From Spodoptera frugiperda (taxonomy: Eukaryota; Arthropoda; Insecta; Lepidoptera; Noctuidae), in the NCBI RefSeq assembly GCF_023101765.2, contig NC_064215.1, forward strand, positions 8,618,001 to 8,682,000: a DNA stretch of 64,000 bases, in the 5' to 3' direction. The notes beneath the pieces are model-generated. The model had not been told where the DNA came from and made no database searches. It was given only the letters and a program-made list of their open reading frames with translations. Below are positions 34,454-45,412 of the stretch, piece after piece (position 1 is the first letter of the stretch; every line of letters starts with the position of its first letter). The translations under genes were made by a program, and so were the position numbers.

Positions 34454-35053
34454 TTCATCACATTTGTTTCTATCGAGAGAAGGAAGAGGCGATTCCTGTG
34501 AAGGAAAATTTTACAAAAAATAGCACAGGCGAAAATGCGATTACTATCGAGTAAAGCAACCAGCAAAACAATACTTACATTACCTTGAACAACAACTTAA
34601 AAATCTAAATAAATCAAACCAGTGATAAATAATATGAGTTCGAGAATCCTTTGTACCGCTGACCTCATTTGAAACAAGACAAGTCGTGATGTTAAAATAA
34701 ACTATTCAACTTAGAAACGATATTGAGATCTAATCGAAAGTAAGGCCACGAGGTAATCGTATACTTGCAATAATGTGTCGATGCATACCTTTGCATATAC
34801 CTACCTATATCGCTATGATATTGCATTAGTTTCAATACAGAATCGATTTGCCTACGCGATGCGATCAAGTACGTATGGTGAATGGTGTAACTGTAATGGA
34901 TCATGTTTTTGTTATGATTATTGTTCTAAGTGATGGATGTAGGAATGTAATAATAATATTAGCGGCTTATCACTGAACGCGGTAATTACCTTTAGGTGTA
35001 TAGGGCACTGTAACCTTAATATGAGTTTGCTTTTCGTTGAACGAAAACAAAAG
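34454..35053. other. AT-rich non-coding stretch
   Basis: Nothing recognised. Confidence 0.4.
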
Positions 35054-35107
35054 GAGAGCGCATTCGGTTTGATTGGTCGGCGCGAATGAATCAACCAATC
35101 AGAGCAC
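35054..35107 (-). repeat. Short element with inverted CCAAT boxes, copy 1
   Basis: TGATTGGT (35070-35077) and ACCAATCA (35094-35101) are exact complements around a GCGCGAATGAATC-type spacer, so each strand shows a CCAAT box. Its reverse complement matches 45413-45470 over about 55 bp. It could be a small dispersed element or a promoter-derived block. CCAAT is the NF-Y site, but no TATA or start site follows here. Confidence 0.6.
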
Positions 35108-36380
35108 TGAAAGAGTAGTTACTGTTTAGGTAAAGGGGGTTGTTGTAGCATTTGAATTTGTTTTTTGATTAAATACGATAAAATTTAATCTTATCGTGTC
35201 ATTTGGACAAAATGGAAACACATTTGCAGCACCCACATAAAATGGAATTTATTGAATCTACCACACATTTGTTGCCCTAGTCGTCCCATAATTTTATAAG
35301 TCCTATGTAATAAGAATAAAACCCTACTAAACAGCCGTAATTTGAGAAATTTGCAACTTCCTCCAAAATAAAACAAAAAGAAATTATAAAAAAGTCATAC
35401 AAATACGTCCCAAAAGCGCATCACGAAAAAGATATCAAGCCCACCCTCGAATGAACTCACCTTCAAAAGCAGAACTCACAATAAAATATGCGCGTAAAAT
35501 ATTTATCCTCGAAACGTGACGTCATAAAGTTTAAACGTTGCAAATTAAATATTCGACCGCCATTATTAAAATTTAAATGTTTCAAGCGTGACTTTAATTC
35601 GAGAGGACGAACAACAGATATAATAATGTGATCAGATGTAGCTCATGAGATTCGACGTTCATTTCTCTCTACTACTTTTATATTACTAAAATATATTAAA
35701 ATTATTTTAAGGCTTTTAATTGCATAAGAAATTTATCTTATCTTACTATAGCATTATAAACGGGATTTGGGAATGAGTTTGTGTGTATGTTTGTCAAAAT
35801 CATCAATGCAAACGCCTAAACGGCTTTAAAGATTATCGGGATGCAAATGTTAGTGTCAGGGGTATGTATTATTGTCTTAATCAATCACGTCAGAAATGGT
35901 TGACGGATCGGATTTTAATCCTACGAAACAGGGGAGACGATAGTCCGCTATCAGAAGCTAGTAATAAATAAAACTAAACCACGCAAAGAAACCTGTCACA
36001 AAAACAAAACATTACCTCCATTGTAGTCACAATTATCTACTAACTGACTAAGATAGATCTCCATGTTAAGCTTTATATCGTGCGAACATCAGTGGTGAAC
36101 GCAAAAATTATCAATTGAAAGAAGAAAAGTGAAAATTTTCTAAATGGTCATAGAAAAAGCTATAGAGTATGTTGTGTTGTGTTATCGCAATACTTTCACT
36201 AGTTGTCAATGTGTGATTCTACGCTAAACATGTCGATAGGGTCTTGTAAAGGTTTTGTGTTAGCGGTAATGAAGAGTGAAAAGGCGAAACATTTTTTTCA
36301 CTAGATTTTTCTATACTGGTTTTGAACGTCAATTGTCATAGGTACCTATAGGTAAGTCCTGGGAAATTTTTCATTAATGG
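35108..36380. other. AT-rich non-coding stretch
   Basis: No gene or repeat seen. Confidence 0.4.
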
Positions 36381-36580
36381 ATATTGACTGCATACCAGGC
36401 TTTATTACCATGTATTATAAACGCACCTACGACACAAGAGAAATCTTAGTACAGGGCATTTTTTTATCATCCGGTGCTGCTTTTTCATCAATATTGACTG
36501 CATACCATGCTTATTGCTAAGTATTATAAACGCACGTACGATACTGGAGAAAATCCTAGTGCAAAAGATTTTTTTATCAG
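36381..36580 (+). repeat. Two tandem copies of a family B SINE tail
   Basis: ATATTGACTGCATACCA begins both units (36381 and 36491; period 110 bp). Both continue TATTATAAACGCAC-TACGA-AC, GAGAAA-TCTAGT and a run of T ending TTTTTTTATCA. The AAACGCAC...GAAAATCCTAG part matches the 3' end of the family B SINE (9590-9630). The units differ by substitutions and small indels, so the duplication is not recent. Confidence 0.75.
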
Positions 36581-36600
36581 GTATTGCGGACAACGTAACA

Positions 36601-36724
36601 GCTTACCGGGGCTTAGGCTCAAAGCAGAAGAAGGAATGGGATGGCTTTTAGTTAGTAAGAGTCTTTCCCTCTAGCCTCACCAGAGGCAAGAAAAGTTATA
36701 GGATGATTTACGCCATTAAAAAAA
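36601..36724 (+). repeat. Family C repeat, diverged
   Basis: GCTTACCGGGGCTTAGGCTC, AAAGCAGAAGAAGGAATGGG, TTTTAGTTAGTAAGAGTC, CTAGCCTCACCAGAGGC and GATGATTTACGCC. It sits only about 20 bp after the family B tail duplication. Confidence 0.75.
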
Positions 36725-37871
36725 GGGCAAGGTTTTTGTTTTGGAAAAACAAACAAACAAAAAGATATTTCTGTCCTTATCACAGTAACTTTTGATCTAA
36801 CAAACAATCTACTTACCTAAATTCACCATCTTGAAAACCAAATGACCACGAAAATCGTTTATACTTGAAAGGTGTTTAAACGCTCGTGAAGGCTCTCAGT
36901 TCACATCTCGACCCGAGTAACGGCAATTACATGTGCATTATGGCGGGACAAACATCCGCCATATTGGATGTATGCGTTACAGGGCCCATGGGAACAAGGA
37001 ATACAGAGCCCTAAAATGTGGTTTCTTGTTTGTTCAGGTAGAAAAATATTATGTTATTTTGTTTTGGTCACTAGAACAAAATTAAGCTTATTTTTCCTTG
37101 AAGATTATTTGGAATCAATAAGGAAAATCTCAATAATATGTTAATATTATTATCTAGATTTCGTGATGATACTAAGAATTTTGGATTCAAAGAACACAGT
37201 AACACGATTATTTTTTACTAATAATTTTTAGGAAAAATCCATTGCAAGTTACACCCATCAGTTTTAGCAAATAATGTGAACATTTTTTTTCTTGCATCCC
37301 ATTTGTATATTTGATAAACAATCCTTGAGAAACTAAAGTTTGTGGTCAAAATCTTGTGGTTACACTTTAGTTATTTTTTATACAATGTGCTAATAAACAG
37401 TATGTGTCAAGGAGAGCATTCAATTTGAATCATTAAGTATCGGTATTATAACTATGTAGAAAAACATAGATAAACAGAAAAATCTACCTTTTTGATTTCG
37501 ATCACAAGTGAAAATGTTAATGAGTCTTACGTACAGGTTAAAATTATAAGCATAATACCTGTGAAAATTTTCCAACACAATTAATTATTACCATTGTTGT
37601 ATCACAAAACAAAACAACATCAACATTCCATAATAATTATTAAACAAGAAACTTCATCTAAACAAACAAAGAATATATTTTTAGGACGCAACGAACAAAC
37701 AGCGTCATTTTAAGCATCCTTGTTGACTTATGCAGAACGGTTATAAATGTCAGCTAATGCTGATATGCTGAAGAGTAGGTTGAAAAAACAAAGAGTATTT
37801 TGCAAAAATACGACGCGAGACTAAAGTACACCACTTTGTTTGTATAAGAACGTATGTTTTCAAACAAATAG
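36725..37871. other. AT-rich non-coding stretch
   Basis: No gene seen. A GC-richer spot at about 36940-37000 contains CCGCCATATTGGATGTATGC, which may be a decayed family E left end. Confidence 0.35.
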
Positions 37872-38000
37872 CTCTATTTATAAGCCTTTTTGGTGCAGCG
37901 GAAAAATATTTCGTGAGCTTTCCCACTCGCAGTCAGTTTTAGATATATTTTGTGGTTTGTTGTTGTTCAGTGTATTTTTCGTGTATACTTTTTAAAGACG
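37872..38000 (+). promoter_or_regulatory. Weak promoter-like segment with possible 5' exon
   Basis: A TATTTATAAG element (about 37875) is followed by GCAGTCAGTTT, which contains the arthropod initiator core TCAGT at about 37929-37933, and then GACGGGTAATTAAA, a possible splice donor, at about 37998. The TATA-to-initiator gap, about 55 bp, is longer than usual. No reading frame starts here. Speculative. Confidence 0.15.
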
Positions 38001-38228
38001 GGTAATTAAATATTTTATTAGTGTAGTCTGTTCTGTTGTTTCATAATGTAACTTATGTTGTTAATGTAAGGTTTGCTTTGGTGCAAACATTTTCAAATGA
38101 ACTGTTAATGACATATTTAGCGTTAAAAGTCAACTACCATAATTATAAATAATTCAATATTTTAATTTCTAAATTATGGACCTATAGACATAAATAGCGA
38201 CTAGATTGGCGATATGTTAAAGAAGGGA

Positions 38229-38375
38229 CAAATTAATAGTAGTCTTAACCAACGAGCAAGCATGAAAAGACTGATGACTGTTGATGAAGCAAAAGAGGTA
38301 TGTAAGATTCGTAGCAACTGACGTTCCTTAGTGTCTGTAACCCATGGGAGAAAGGCGTGAAGTTGTGTATGTATG
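38229..38375 (+). pseudogene. 3' end of a second non-LTR retrotransposon family
   Basis: From 38262 the frame reads MKRLMTVDEAKEVCKIRSN, then a TGA in place of the usual Trp codon, then RSLVSVTHGRKA and a stop at 38358-38360, followed by a TGTATGTATGT tail. The LM-VDEA-EVC-DRSKW pattern is known to me as the C-terminus of another moth LINE reverse transcriptase. It is a dead, 5'-truncated copy with an internal stop, in a family distinct from the 3590/10161 tails. Confidence 0.65.
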
Positions 38376-39128
38376 TAAAATTACTCTAAGCTTAACAAAC
38401 ATAACTGTCTCCGACCTCCAAATATCAATAGGCGAACTGGATAGGCTAGAAAAACAATAACAAGTCTAATAAAAAAATTGTTATGTGCCACAAGCTATAC
38501 ATATAAAAAACCCTGCATACATTGCCAGTAACCAACACAATTACTTCGCAAGGTCTTTAATTCATTATAACGCTTATAAAAACTAACTATGTGTAACTCA
38601 TTAGACCTAATATAGACAAATAATAATTTTAATGATAGTTCTAGCTATACGGAACTCGGAAGTGAATTAGTACTAGATAACAATGTCGAGGTGTTATTTT
38701 AATAACTCAGTTTCTATTCATAGAAGTAATCGAGTTAATTTATAAAGAGTTGAGCATATTTTTACTGTTCTGGGTAAATTAGTTTTGACATTAATTGAGG
38801 ATAATTTCATAATTGTGGGCTTTATCCTTCTGCTATGGATGTTTTCTTACTGATCTGATTTATAAATCGCTGTGTATTACAGTTTATTAAAATAATGAAT
38901 GACAAAGAGGCTTTATGGCATATTTAACATTCAACCATAAGATAGATAGAGATATAAAACGATTGTAGTGAATTTTGCATACTTATAAATCACAAGTTTT
39001 ATTAATATTTGCTTATATCTACAAACTAATTCTGCCTAAAACTTATCTGAAGAGCAGTTGTGGTTGCCTAAAATTCAGCGTGATAAAATTGGGAATAACG
39101 CCATCTATGAATGAATAGTAGAACTTAC
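38376..39128. other. Non-coding stretch, probably intron
   Basis: If the exon at 39129 is real, this begins the intron downstream of it on the minus strand. Nothing else is recognised. Confidence 0.4.
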
Positions 39129-39241
39129 CCGTTGCGTGGCATAGCAGGAGGGGTCGAGACCGCCCCCAGGTCGGAACATCGCCGCGCTGACTGCTGCCAT
39201 CTGCCGGCTACCTTAGTATACCCTTCCACCGCGACATCGCT
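39129..39241 (-). CDS. Start-codon exon of an unidentified gene (5' UTR plus 24 codons)
   Basis: On the minus strand a polypyrimidine acceptor (TTCTATTGTTTCAG) meets a 113-bp exon at 39241, and the exon ends at 39129 with CGCAACGG followed by donor GTAAGTTC. It is strikingly GC-rich against its AT-rich surroundings. The ATG at 39200-39198 follows an in-frame TAA, so it is a credible first start. The frame gives exactly 24 codons, beginning MAAVSAAMFRPGGG and ending SCYATQR, with a phase-0 donor. The coding part is 39129-39200; 39201-39241 would be 5' UTR, so another non-coding exon must lie upstream (higher coordinates). I cannot name the gene. An alternative frame is open throughout (SDVAVEGYTKV...) without a start and would make it an internal exon. 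No further exon is visible leftward, implying an intron of more than 39 kb. Confidence 0.6.
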
Positions 39242-39772
39242 CTGAAACAATAGAACCTTCTGTGAGAAAGGTAACATAAGGTTTGTAGTGTTATTAGCTT
39301 ACTAGATGCCACCTGTAACACCTTCAATAAATATAAAGACTTAGGGTTATACAAATAAGTGCTAAAATGCGTTGCCTTGCTAAACAATATAAAAAAATAT
39401 ATGTTTAGAACTTTCATAGAATATAAAGTAGCTAAGTAAATATCACCATCGTCCCATTTCCATACACTACTCGTAAGCCTCTCCAAATATGTAAAAGCAA
39501 CAGTAAACAACATCATATTCCAATAATACAATTCAATTCCTTAATCAACGAACAACCAGTAAACGAACTAAGACATACAGACAATACCCCTACTGAAGCC
39601 ACAATACTTAAAACCAACGCACCGCCAACGTAAGGCGCAAATATCGCACACTTAAGAACAACCCGTTTCTTCTTAATGCCAGCGCCACACATATGTGCAC
39701 TGGTTTATTCACATTGTGTGCCATGGGCAAAATAACACATAAATGTCCGTACCACGCAATATGAAAGATGAC
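39242..39772. other. Non-coding stretch upstream of the exon
   Basis: Probably the intron or flank preceding the 39129-39241 exon. The 107-codon minus frame that ends inside the exon (39208-39531) crosses the splice acceptor and is not taken as coding. Confidence 0.4.
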
Positions 39773-40064
39773 ATATGAGCAGACATATCACCTAATGGTA
39801 AGCAATCGCCGCCGCTCATGGAAACTTGAAACACCAGAGGCGTTACAAGTGCGCTGCCGGCCTTTTGAGGAAATTCCTAAGAATTTAAGGGTTGTTGGGA
39901 AATCGGGGTTGGGAAGGGGAGAATTGGGCCTCCGGTAACCTCACTCACACAACGGAAGACACCGCAAGCGTTGTTTCACGTCGGTTTTCGGTGAGAACGT
40001 GGTGTCACTCCGGTCGAGCCGGCCCATTCGTGCCGAAACATGGCTCTCCCACACTTATCACGTT
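39773..40064 (+). repeat. Family D repeat, longest copy
   Basis: CACCTAATGGTAAGCAATCG, CCGCCGCTCATGG, ACCAGAGGCGTTACAAGTGC, GGAATTTAAGGGTTGTTGGG, then GCCTCCGGTAACCTCACTCA, CGGTTTTCGGTGAGAACGTG, TCACTCCGGTCGAGCCGGCC and TGCCGAAACATGGCTCTCCC. Only this copy keeps the far right part. The 78-codon plus frame (39892-40128) runs inside it and is not a gene. Confidence 0.85.
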
Positions 40065-40793
40065 CGCACATGTCTGGCTCCAGCATTATAGAGAAACGTG
40101 TAAGGACAGTTGCACACCGGTAAATTAGTGGCAAGCAACGGGAAGTATGACTCATAACTTAAAGGTAATCGGAACTAAAGCCAATGAACTTAAAGGGTTT
40201 TACGAAATGGGTAAAGTAGTCGGACCCTATTGTGCTTTGTGGATAGGCTGTATGACTGTACTCACTGGTGGACTTTGAACCGTTCATTTAAAAGAGCCTG
40301 TGAGTATTGTGAAGAAATTTCTTAAACTTTATTTCAAAGATCAATGTTGACAGAAGGAATGCTTTTTTTCATTTTTTTTAATGGTTGACTCAATTTCAAA
40401 AGAAACAATATGTCGAGAATGCAACTGAATACCATTGTAGGAGGTAAGATATTGGAGGTGTCCAGCAGTAGACTGAAATGAATTTCATGATAATTATAGT
40501 AAATGTTCAACGCTTTTTCTTTAATTTATTTCAATTAATAGCGATTTACACAATCTCTATGATATAAAGACTGAAGATCTAATAGAATTAACTACGCAGA
40601 ACTATGTATTTACATTATTACATTTACGTCATTGTCTGTAAGTAGTAAACTGACTAACCGATTAAGAAATAAACCTCGAATCACACAGACCAGAAGCAAA
40701 CCAATAAATCTTAATCCATTACAATTGATTGCTTGTCTACAAAGCCTACACAATCAATGTGTACTTTAAAGTTCAATAAACGAACCTTCGTGG

Positions 40794-40912
40794 TATAAAA
40801 ACTTCACAAGACACGATTGTGCAGCGTCGGCGCATCCGTATGACGCGGCGCGTCAGTGCACTTCGGGTCAATAACCTCGCTTCCTAGCAGAGACAATTCC
40901 CACACAGGTCGC
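40794..40912 (+). promoter_or_regulatory. TATA box and GC-rich island, candidate promoter
   Basis: TATAAAA at 40794-40800 is followed by an unusually GC-rich 90 bp (GCAGCGTCGGCG, TGACGCGGCGCGTCAGTGCA). An initiator-like TCAGT lies at 40853-40857, and a GGTAATGAG possible donor at about 40911. The TATA to TCAGT distance is about 59 bp, longer than the usual 30. It could be the first exon of a plus-strand transcript divergent from the minus-strand gene about 1.5 kb away. Not proven by any coding frame. Confidence 0.25.
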
Positions 40913-40962
40913 GGTAATGAGTGTATCAGTACTAACTAGTGATGCTACTTTGAGATCGGGAT

Positions 40963-41219
40963 TATATGTATGAAATCCCGGGATTCTGATATAGTCTAGT
41001 CCCGATTCTGTTTTCAATGACAGAAACTGGTGTTTTTTGCTAATTTAATTGATTGACAAATTTCATTTTAATAGTGTCTTTTTTGTTTAACTGGATATAT
41101 GTCTGAAATCCCGGGATTCTGATATGGTCTAACCCCGATTCTGAATAACAGAAACTGGCGTTTTTGTCAATTTAATTGCATGACAAATTTTCTTTTAAGT
41201 GTATTTTTAGTTTATCTGG
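40963..41219 (+). repeat. 133-bp tandem duplication
   Basis: Copy 1 (40963-41095) and copy 2 (41096-41219) share GAAATCCCGGGATTCTGATA, CCCCGATTCTG-type, ACAGAAACTGG and TTTAATTG-ATGACAAATTT in order, with small indels, at an offset of 133 bp. Each copy contains the palindrome ATCCCGGGAT. The source is unknown; no terminal repeats or tail. Confidence 0.9.
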
Positions 41220-41675
41220 ACAAAGCTAGAATCCTAGTTTATTTATACCTATGTAGATAAGGTAAAAAATTTAGAAAATAATCTAAGAAAGTTAAATTAA
41301 TTTACTAGAGAAAGGAAAATCGTGTCATTTACATGACTACTTTAGCTTAGTGTTGGAGTAAATTGCAATCGAAATACGGAAGTTGAAATACCTAGTTACC
41401 GGTGGAATTTCCAATCATGAGTTCATGAGTTCATATTACACTTGCTAAAGTAACTATGTTGTAGTCAAAATATTGTTTTGAGATAGCAGGAATATTTTTG
41501 GATCAAGTCTTGTGTTAGGAAATAACTTAAAAGTTACGAATTGTATGCTACAGAGCTTTAATAGAACTCTGGCCAGAATTCATTGATTCCAATTATTGTT
41601 GCAAATTAGGAAAGATGAATAGCAAAAATTGCATTATCCGACACAGAAATCAGACTACGCACACTTTAGGGTTTG
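41220..41675. other. AT-rich non-coding stretch
   Basis: Nothing recognised. Confidence 0.4.
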
Positions 41676-41795
41676 GAACTGCGGCTTACCTAGCGGGTAA
41701 CCGAAAAGTAGGAATAGGAACGGGATGGTTTTTAGTCAGTAAGAATCTGACGCCTCGCCCAAGGCGGGAGAAGACATTGGATTATTTTCATCCCA
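41676..41795 (+). repeat. Family C repeat
   Basis: AACTGCGGCTTACCTAGCGG, then a deletion of the CCGGGGCTCCGG block, AAAAGTAGGAATAGGAACGG, TTTTTAGTCAGTAAGAATC, CGCCTCGCCCAAGGCGGGAG. The 75-codon plus frame over it is a shadow. Confidence 0.8.
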
Positions 41796-43472
41796 TAAAC
41801 AAAACACACACACTCGGTCAAACCTCACTTACTGCTACATGATGTAGCAAAAGCCCCGGCAAACGGGAAACAACGCACAACACTAAACTATCATACAATA
41901 GTGCATGTTACACAAAGGTACTACTCTAACCTACAATAGAGACATTTAAGCGGCATTTGTTTATCGTAGCCACTATTTATTGCCTGGAAATGTGCCTAGA
42001 AAGTCTAGTCCGGCTCAATATTCAACAATTTATAACTATAATAAAATTAATACTTAACACTGATTTCTATTTATGAGACATCCGTCTTTTCAATACATTT
42101 GCTTGGAGACAAGAGAAGTGAATCAAATGGCAGAATAAGATTTTGTTTAAGTTTCGATCGTAAGAGAAATGTTATTGTGATATGAATATAAGTAGGCATG
42201 GATAGGGTTAAATAAAGTAAGGGAGCAATACTTAACGATCTGATGGAGAAATATGGTATTCAAATATTTTTGGAAGATCACAGTTTGTTGAAATTAGAAG
42301 ATATCTCAGGCAATAATGGACACTAAACACTTAATAACACCAATAGCAACATAGAAATCTCCAAAATTCCATTACCAATATTAAAATTAAAACTCTTGAC
42401 TAACCTCACACATGAACAAAAAATAGCAACTTGTAATCTTTTCAATCGTTTCACATTAGCGTAGGTTAAGTTTATAACAATTACTGTTTAATTACAATAC
42501 ATAATTAGACACGCCAGTTAAAACGGCTGCACCTAATCATTACGTTTATGGTTTGCAGTGAAGCGTGCAAACTCGTGCACTTCAAACATAATGTGTGATA
42601 TAATCATATAGAGGTCATTCTGCGCTTGTGTTAGAACCACCTTGTACTTGCCTTTCTTGTCTGTTAGTAGTGTTTTAGATATCAATAGTTGTATTGGTTG
42701 ATTATGGTTATGTTATGTTATGTTAAAGGCTGTTGTTTTATCTTAATTTGTATTTGCCGCTGCTACCATCGTGTTTACTTCTTCATGTTGAACTGTTATA
42801 ATAATATGTTGTTAATAATCTCTTCATTAATTTCTTGCTATTACTTCTACAGCAAAAAATAAGACATATGTAATGCTTTGTCAGAAACTCATGTTTTGAC
42901 ACAAATATTTTAGTTCAATGAGTGCGACGTTTCCCATAAACCGTCTACAATTCCAAAATCAGACTTGGCGCAAAACGTCATCTAAGCGCATAATGTCATA
43001 TCAACTTTTGTACAAAAATGAGTAAAAATCGTCCAGTTTGGCTACAAATAAACAATGTCACCTTCGTGTTGGTTTGAGTACCCAAAGTATTATGAGACAC
43101 TGACCTTAAAGTCACAACCTAAATTCTTATGAGAAATAGAACATGAAAAAACAACTATAAAAACCACACACTTATATCCATTGTCAACTGTGACCGTGAC
43201 AAAAAATACAGTGAAGTAGCGACAATCAGAATTCGGGGGTAATGACATAATTGTGACCCCAAAAGAAATGCTCCAATGACATAAAGATGGAAGCGAAAGT
43301 TGGTAAACTTATGAATCATTGTCGAAATCAAGAGTGCACAAATTTAGCACAAGTGCCATACTATTTTCGTACTGAGTCATTGTCTTCATGACTTATAACT
43401 TAAGTAGAGGTTGACCGAAAATTATAAATGTTTTTCCATTCAATCTCATCTCATAGATTGTTTACTTCATCA
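41796..43472. other. AT-rich non-coding stretch
   Basis: No gene seen; (TTATG)n microsatellite at 42708-42724. Confidence 0.4.
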
Positions 43473-43515
43473 TCAGCTGAAAGACGTCCACTGTTGAACA
43501 AAGGCCTCCCCATTT
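43473..43515 (-). pseudogene. RTE-like LINE 3' tip
   Basis: On the minus strand the last codons read GEAFVQQWTSFS then TGA, followed by TGATGAAG. About 40 bp only. It is the same C-terminal pattern as at 3590 and 10161. Confidence 0.7.
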
Positions 43516-44131
43516 TTAGTGCAAACATTAGTTTAAAAAAATAGTTACGTTACTAAACCAAACCATGAAATAACTTTAACACAAACTATCAAATCCCATA
43601 CGCAACCTTCACATACCACAACCATAACACTACAATATGGACTAAATACTCAGAAACTATTACGTGCGTTGTTTACATCATAAAACTAATTCACTTTTTC
43701 CATAGTTTCTGGTTGAGAACTATATCACATTGCAACAGTGTTGCCAAATTGTATGTTTTCTAAAACATGACCTTATCGAATTGACGTGACGAGCTCGAGA
43801 TATGACCGGTTCACGTAATTGTAGGCTAGATACCGTGACCTACACCATGAGAGGCAGTAAAGCATGGTGTCGAAAGTGGTGAAGTTATTTGCAACTTGTG
43901 TGTGATAGTGTTTCGTAATATGTTTTATTTGTTGAGGGAATAAAGGTTTATGTCAGTGAACGCATTTTTCAATAGTAGGCCATGTTATTAGGAACTCATT
44001 GCAAATGAGCCTATGTCTAAAGATCAGGAATAGTTCCGTGAGGAATTTCCAAATTGAAAAACTCAAAACTACAACAATTTGTAGCATGTATAGTTTAGTA
44101 CTGAACAATTCAATACTTTACAAAAAAATAT
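43516..44131. other. AT-rich non-coding stretch
   Basis: Nothing recognised. Confidence 0.4.
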
Positions 44132-44229
44132 ACAACGTCACGCTAAAAGAGCCCAGTAATACTTTGCCTAACCCGAGGCCCCTTGCAGCCGGCAGTCGCA
44201 TTTGCGACCACTCGACCGATGAGGCAGTC
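44132..44229 (-). repeat. Family A SINE with large internal deletion
   Basis: The 3' terminal CAACGTCACG (44133-44142) is joined almost directly to AAAAGAGCCCAGTAATACTT and the tRNA head (GGCAGTCGCATTTGCGACCA, CTCGACCGATGAGGCAG). About 150 bp of the body is missing, although both ends are present. The B box region is also shortened. Confidence 0.7.
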
Positions 44230-45245
44230 ACAAAGAAAATCTATCATAATGAATTAATAATAAACAAACCTAGTAAGACACAATTATAAACAACAAAAAT
44301 TTGTAATGTCCAAGACCAAGCACAATATTTCAACTACCAATCTCTTTAGAAACAATCATTGCTACAAATCTACGTAAAACAAGAAAAAACTTTTAACAAA
44401 AACAAAGATGAGCAATCCTCGGCAGCCTTGTACATTATACCAAGGCGACGCCTAAACGTGGCTCTAACTACAACATCGTCACAAGAACGTGACATTCATG
44501 TCAATTACTTATCTTTAGACTTTTACATTTATCGGGATTACACCATTTTTCATCATATTGAGAAAGGTGGTGAAATTCTTTGTAATTATGTTGAATGTTT
44601 TGGACTATATGGCAAACCTTAGTTTAACCTTAATAATTAATTGGTTTAATATCAAAACGCTGAGTTTAATACCAAAATTTTATTATTTTATTCGTAAAAA
44701 AAAAAACATATTTTTACACCGATAACCATAATACGTAGTGTATGTGAAACTATTTATATTATATTAAGATCTCGATGTATACCATATACTCAGAAATAAA
44801 TAACCATTCTATTCTATTCTATTAGTACGAAGGCTAGAACATTATACATCAGTACCCTCAGTATGAAATTGGTTTTATGTTTAATAACCCAATATCAAGT
44901 GTTAAGTCGTTTGTTAGATCAAATATTTGTAAAATCTTAACAGCGAATGTTTTATGTGCTTGTATGTTTGGACACGTGGCATTTAGGTATGTTTGCTAAG
45001 ACGAGAAGCTGTAGCCCTACATAGTTTCCGTAATCTAAGTGTGAAAGAGCAATGAAAAGCGTGTTTAATGTCAATATTTTGATGACGAGGTTAAAGAAAC
45101 GAAAGAGGTTTGATGTAGTTAACTAGCTTAGTACAAGCTACTGAATTTAATGATATAAGTGTCTGTATAATAAGAAGCAAATGTTTTGTTAATGAATTGG
45201 TTGCAATTGCAAATACACATAAAGTTTCTTTATGTACCTTTAGTA
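44230..45245. other. AT-rich non-coding stretch
   Basis: No gene seen. An (ATTCT)n microsatellite lies at 44806-44821; it may be the tail of an unrecognised retroelement. Confidence 0.4.
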
Positions 45246-45412
45246 CGGGACCCACAGATGGGACCTAGTCACAAATGGGCCCAGTATGGCTGATACCGAC
45301 CTGGAGCTGCGGACTGTATAGCGGGTTACCGGGGCTCTGGCTCGTAAAGCAGGAGTAAGAACGTGATTTTTAGTCAGTAAGAGTTTGACACTCCCTCTCA
45401 CCTCACCCAAGG
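45246..45412 (+). repeat. Family C repeat, long version
   Basis: Left extension GGGACCCACAGATGGGACC and GGGCCCAGTATGGCTGATAC, then GGGTTACCGGGGCTCTGGCT, AAGCAGGAGTAAGAACGTG, TTTTAGTCAGTAAGAGTTTG and CTCACCTCACCCAAGGCG. The right end is replaced at about 45413 by the CCAAT element. Confidence 0.85.

Noticed and set aside
39208..39531. 107-codon minus frame
   Set aside because: Crosses the splice acceptor of the 39129-39241 exon and is AT-rich intron sequence for most of its length.
39892..40128. 78-codon plus frame rich in R, S and G
   Set aside because: Lies mostly inside the GC-rich right half of a family D repeat.
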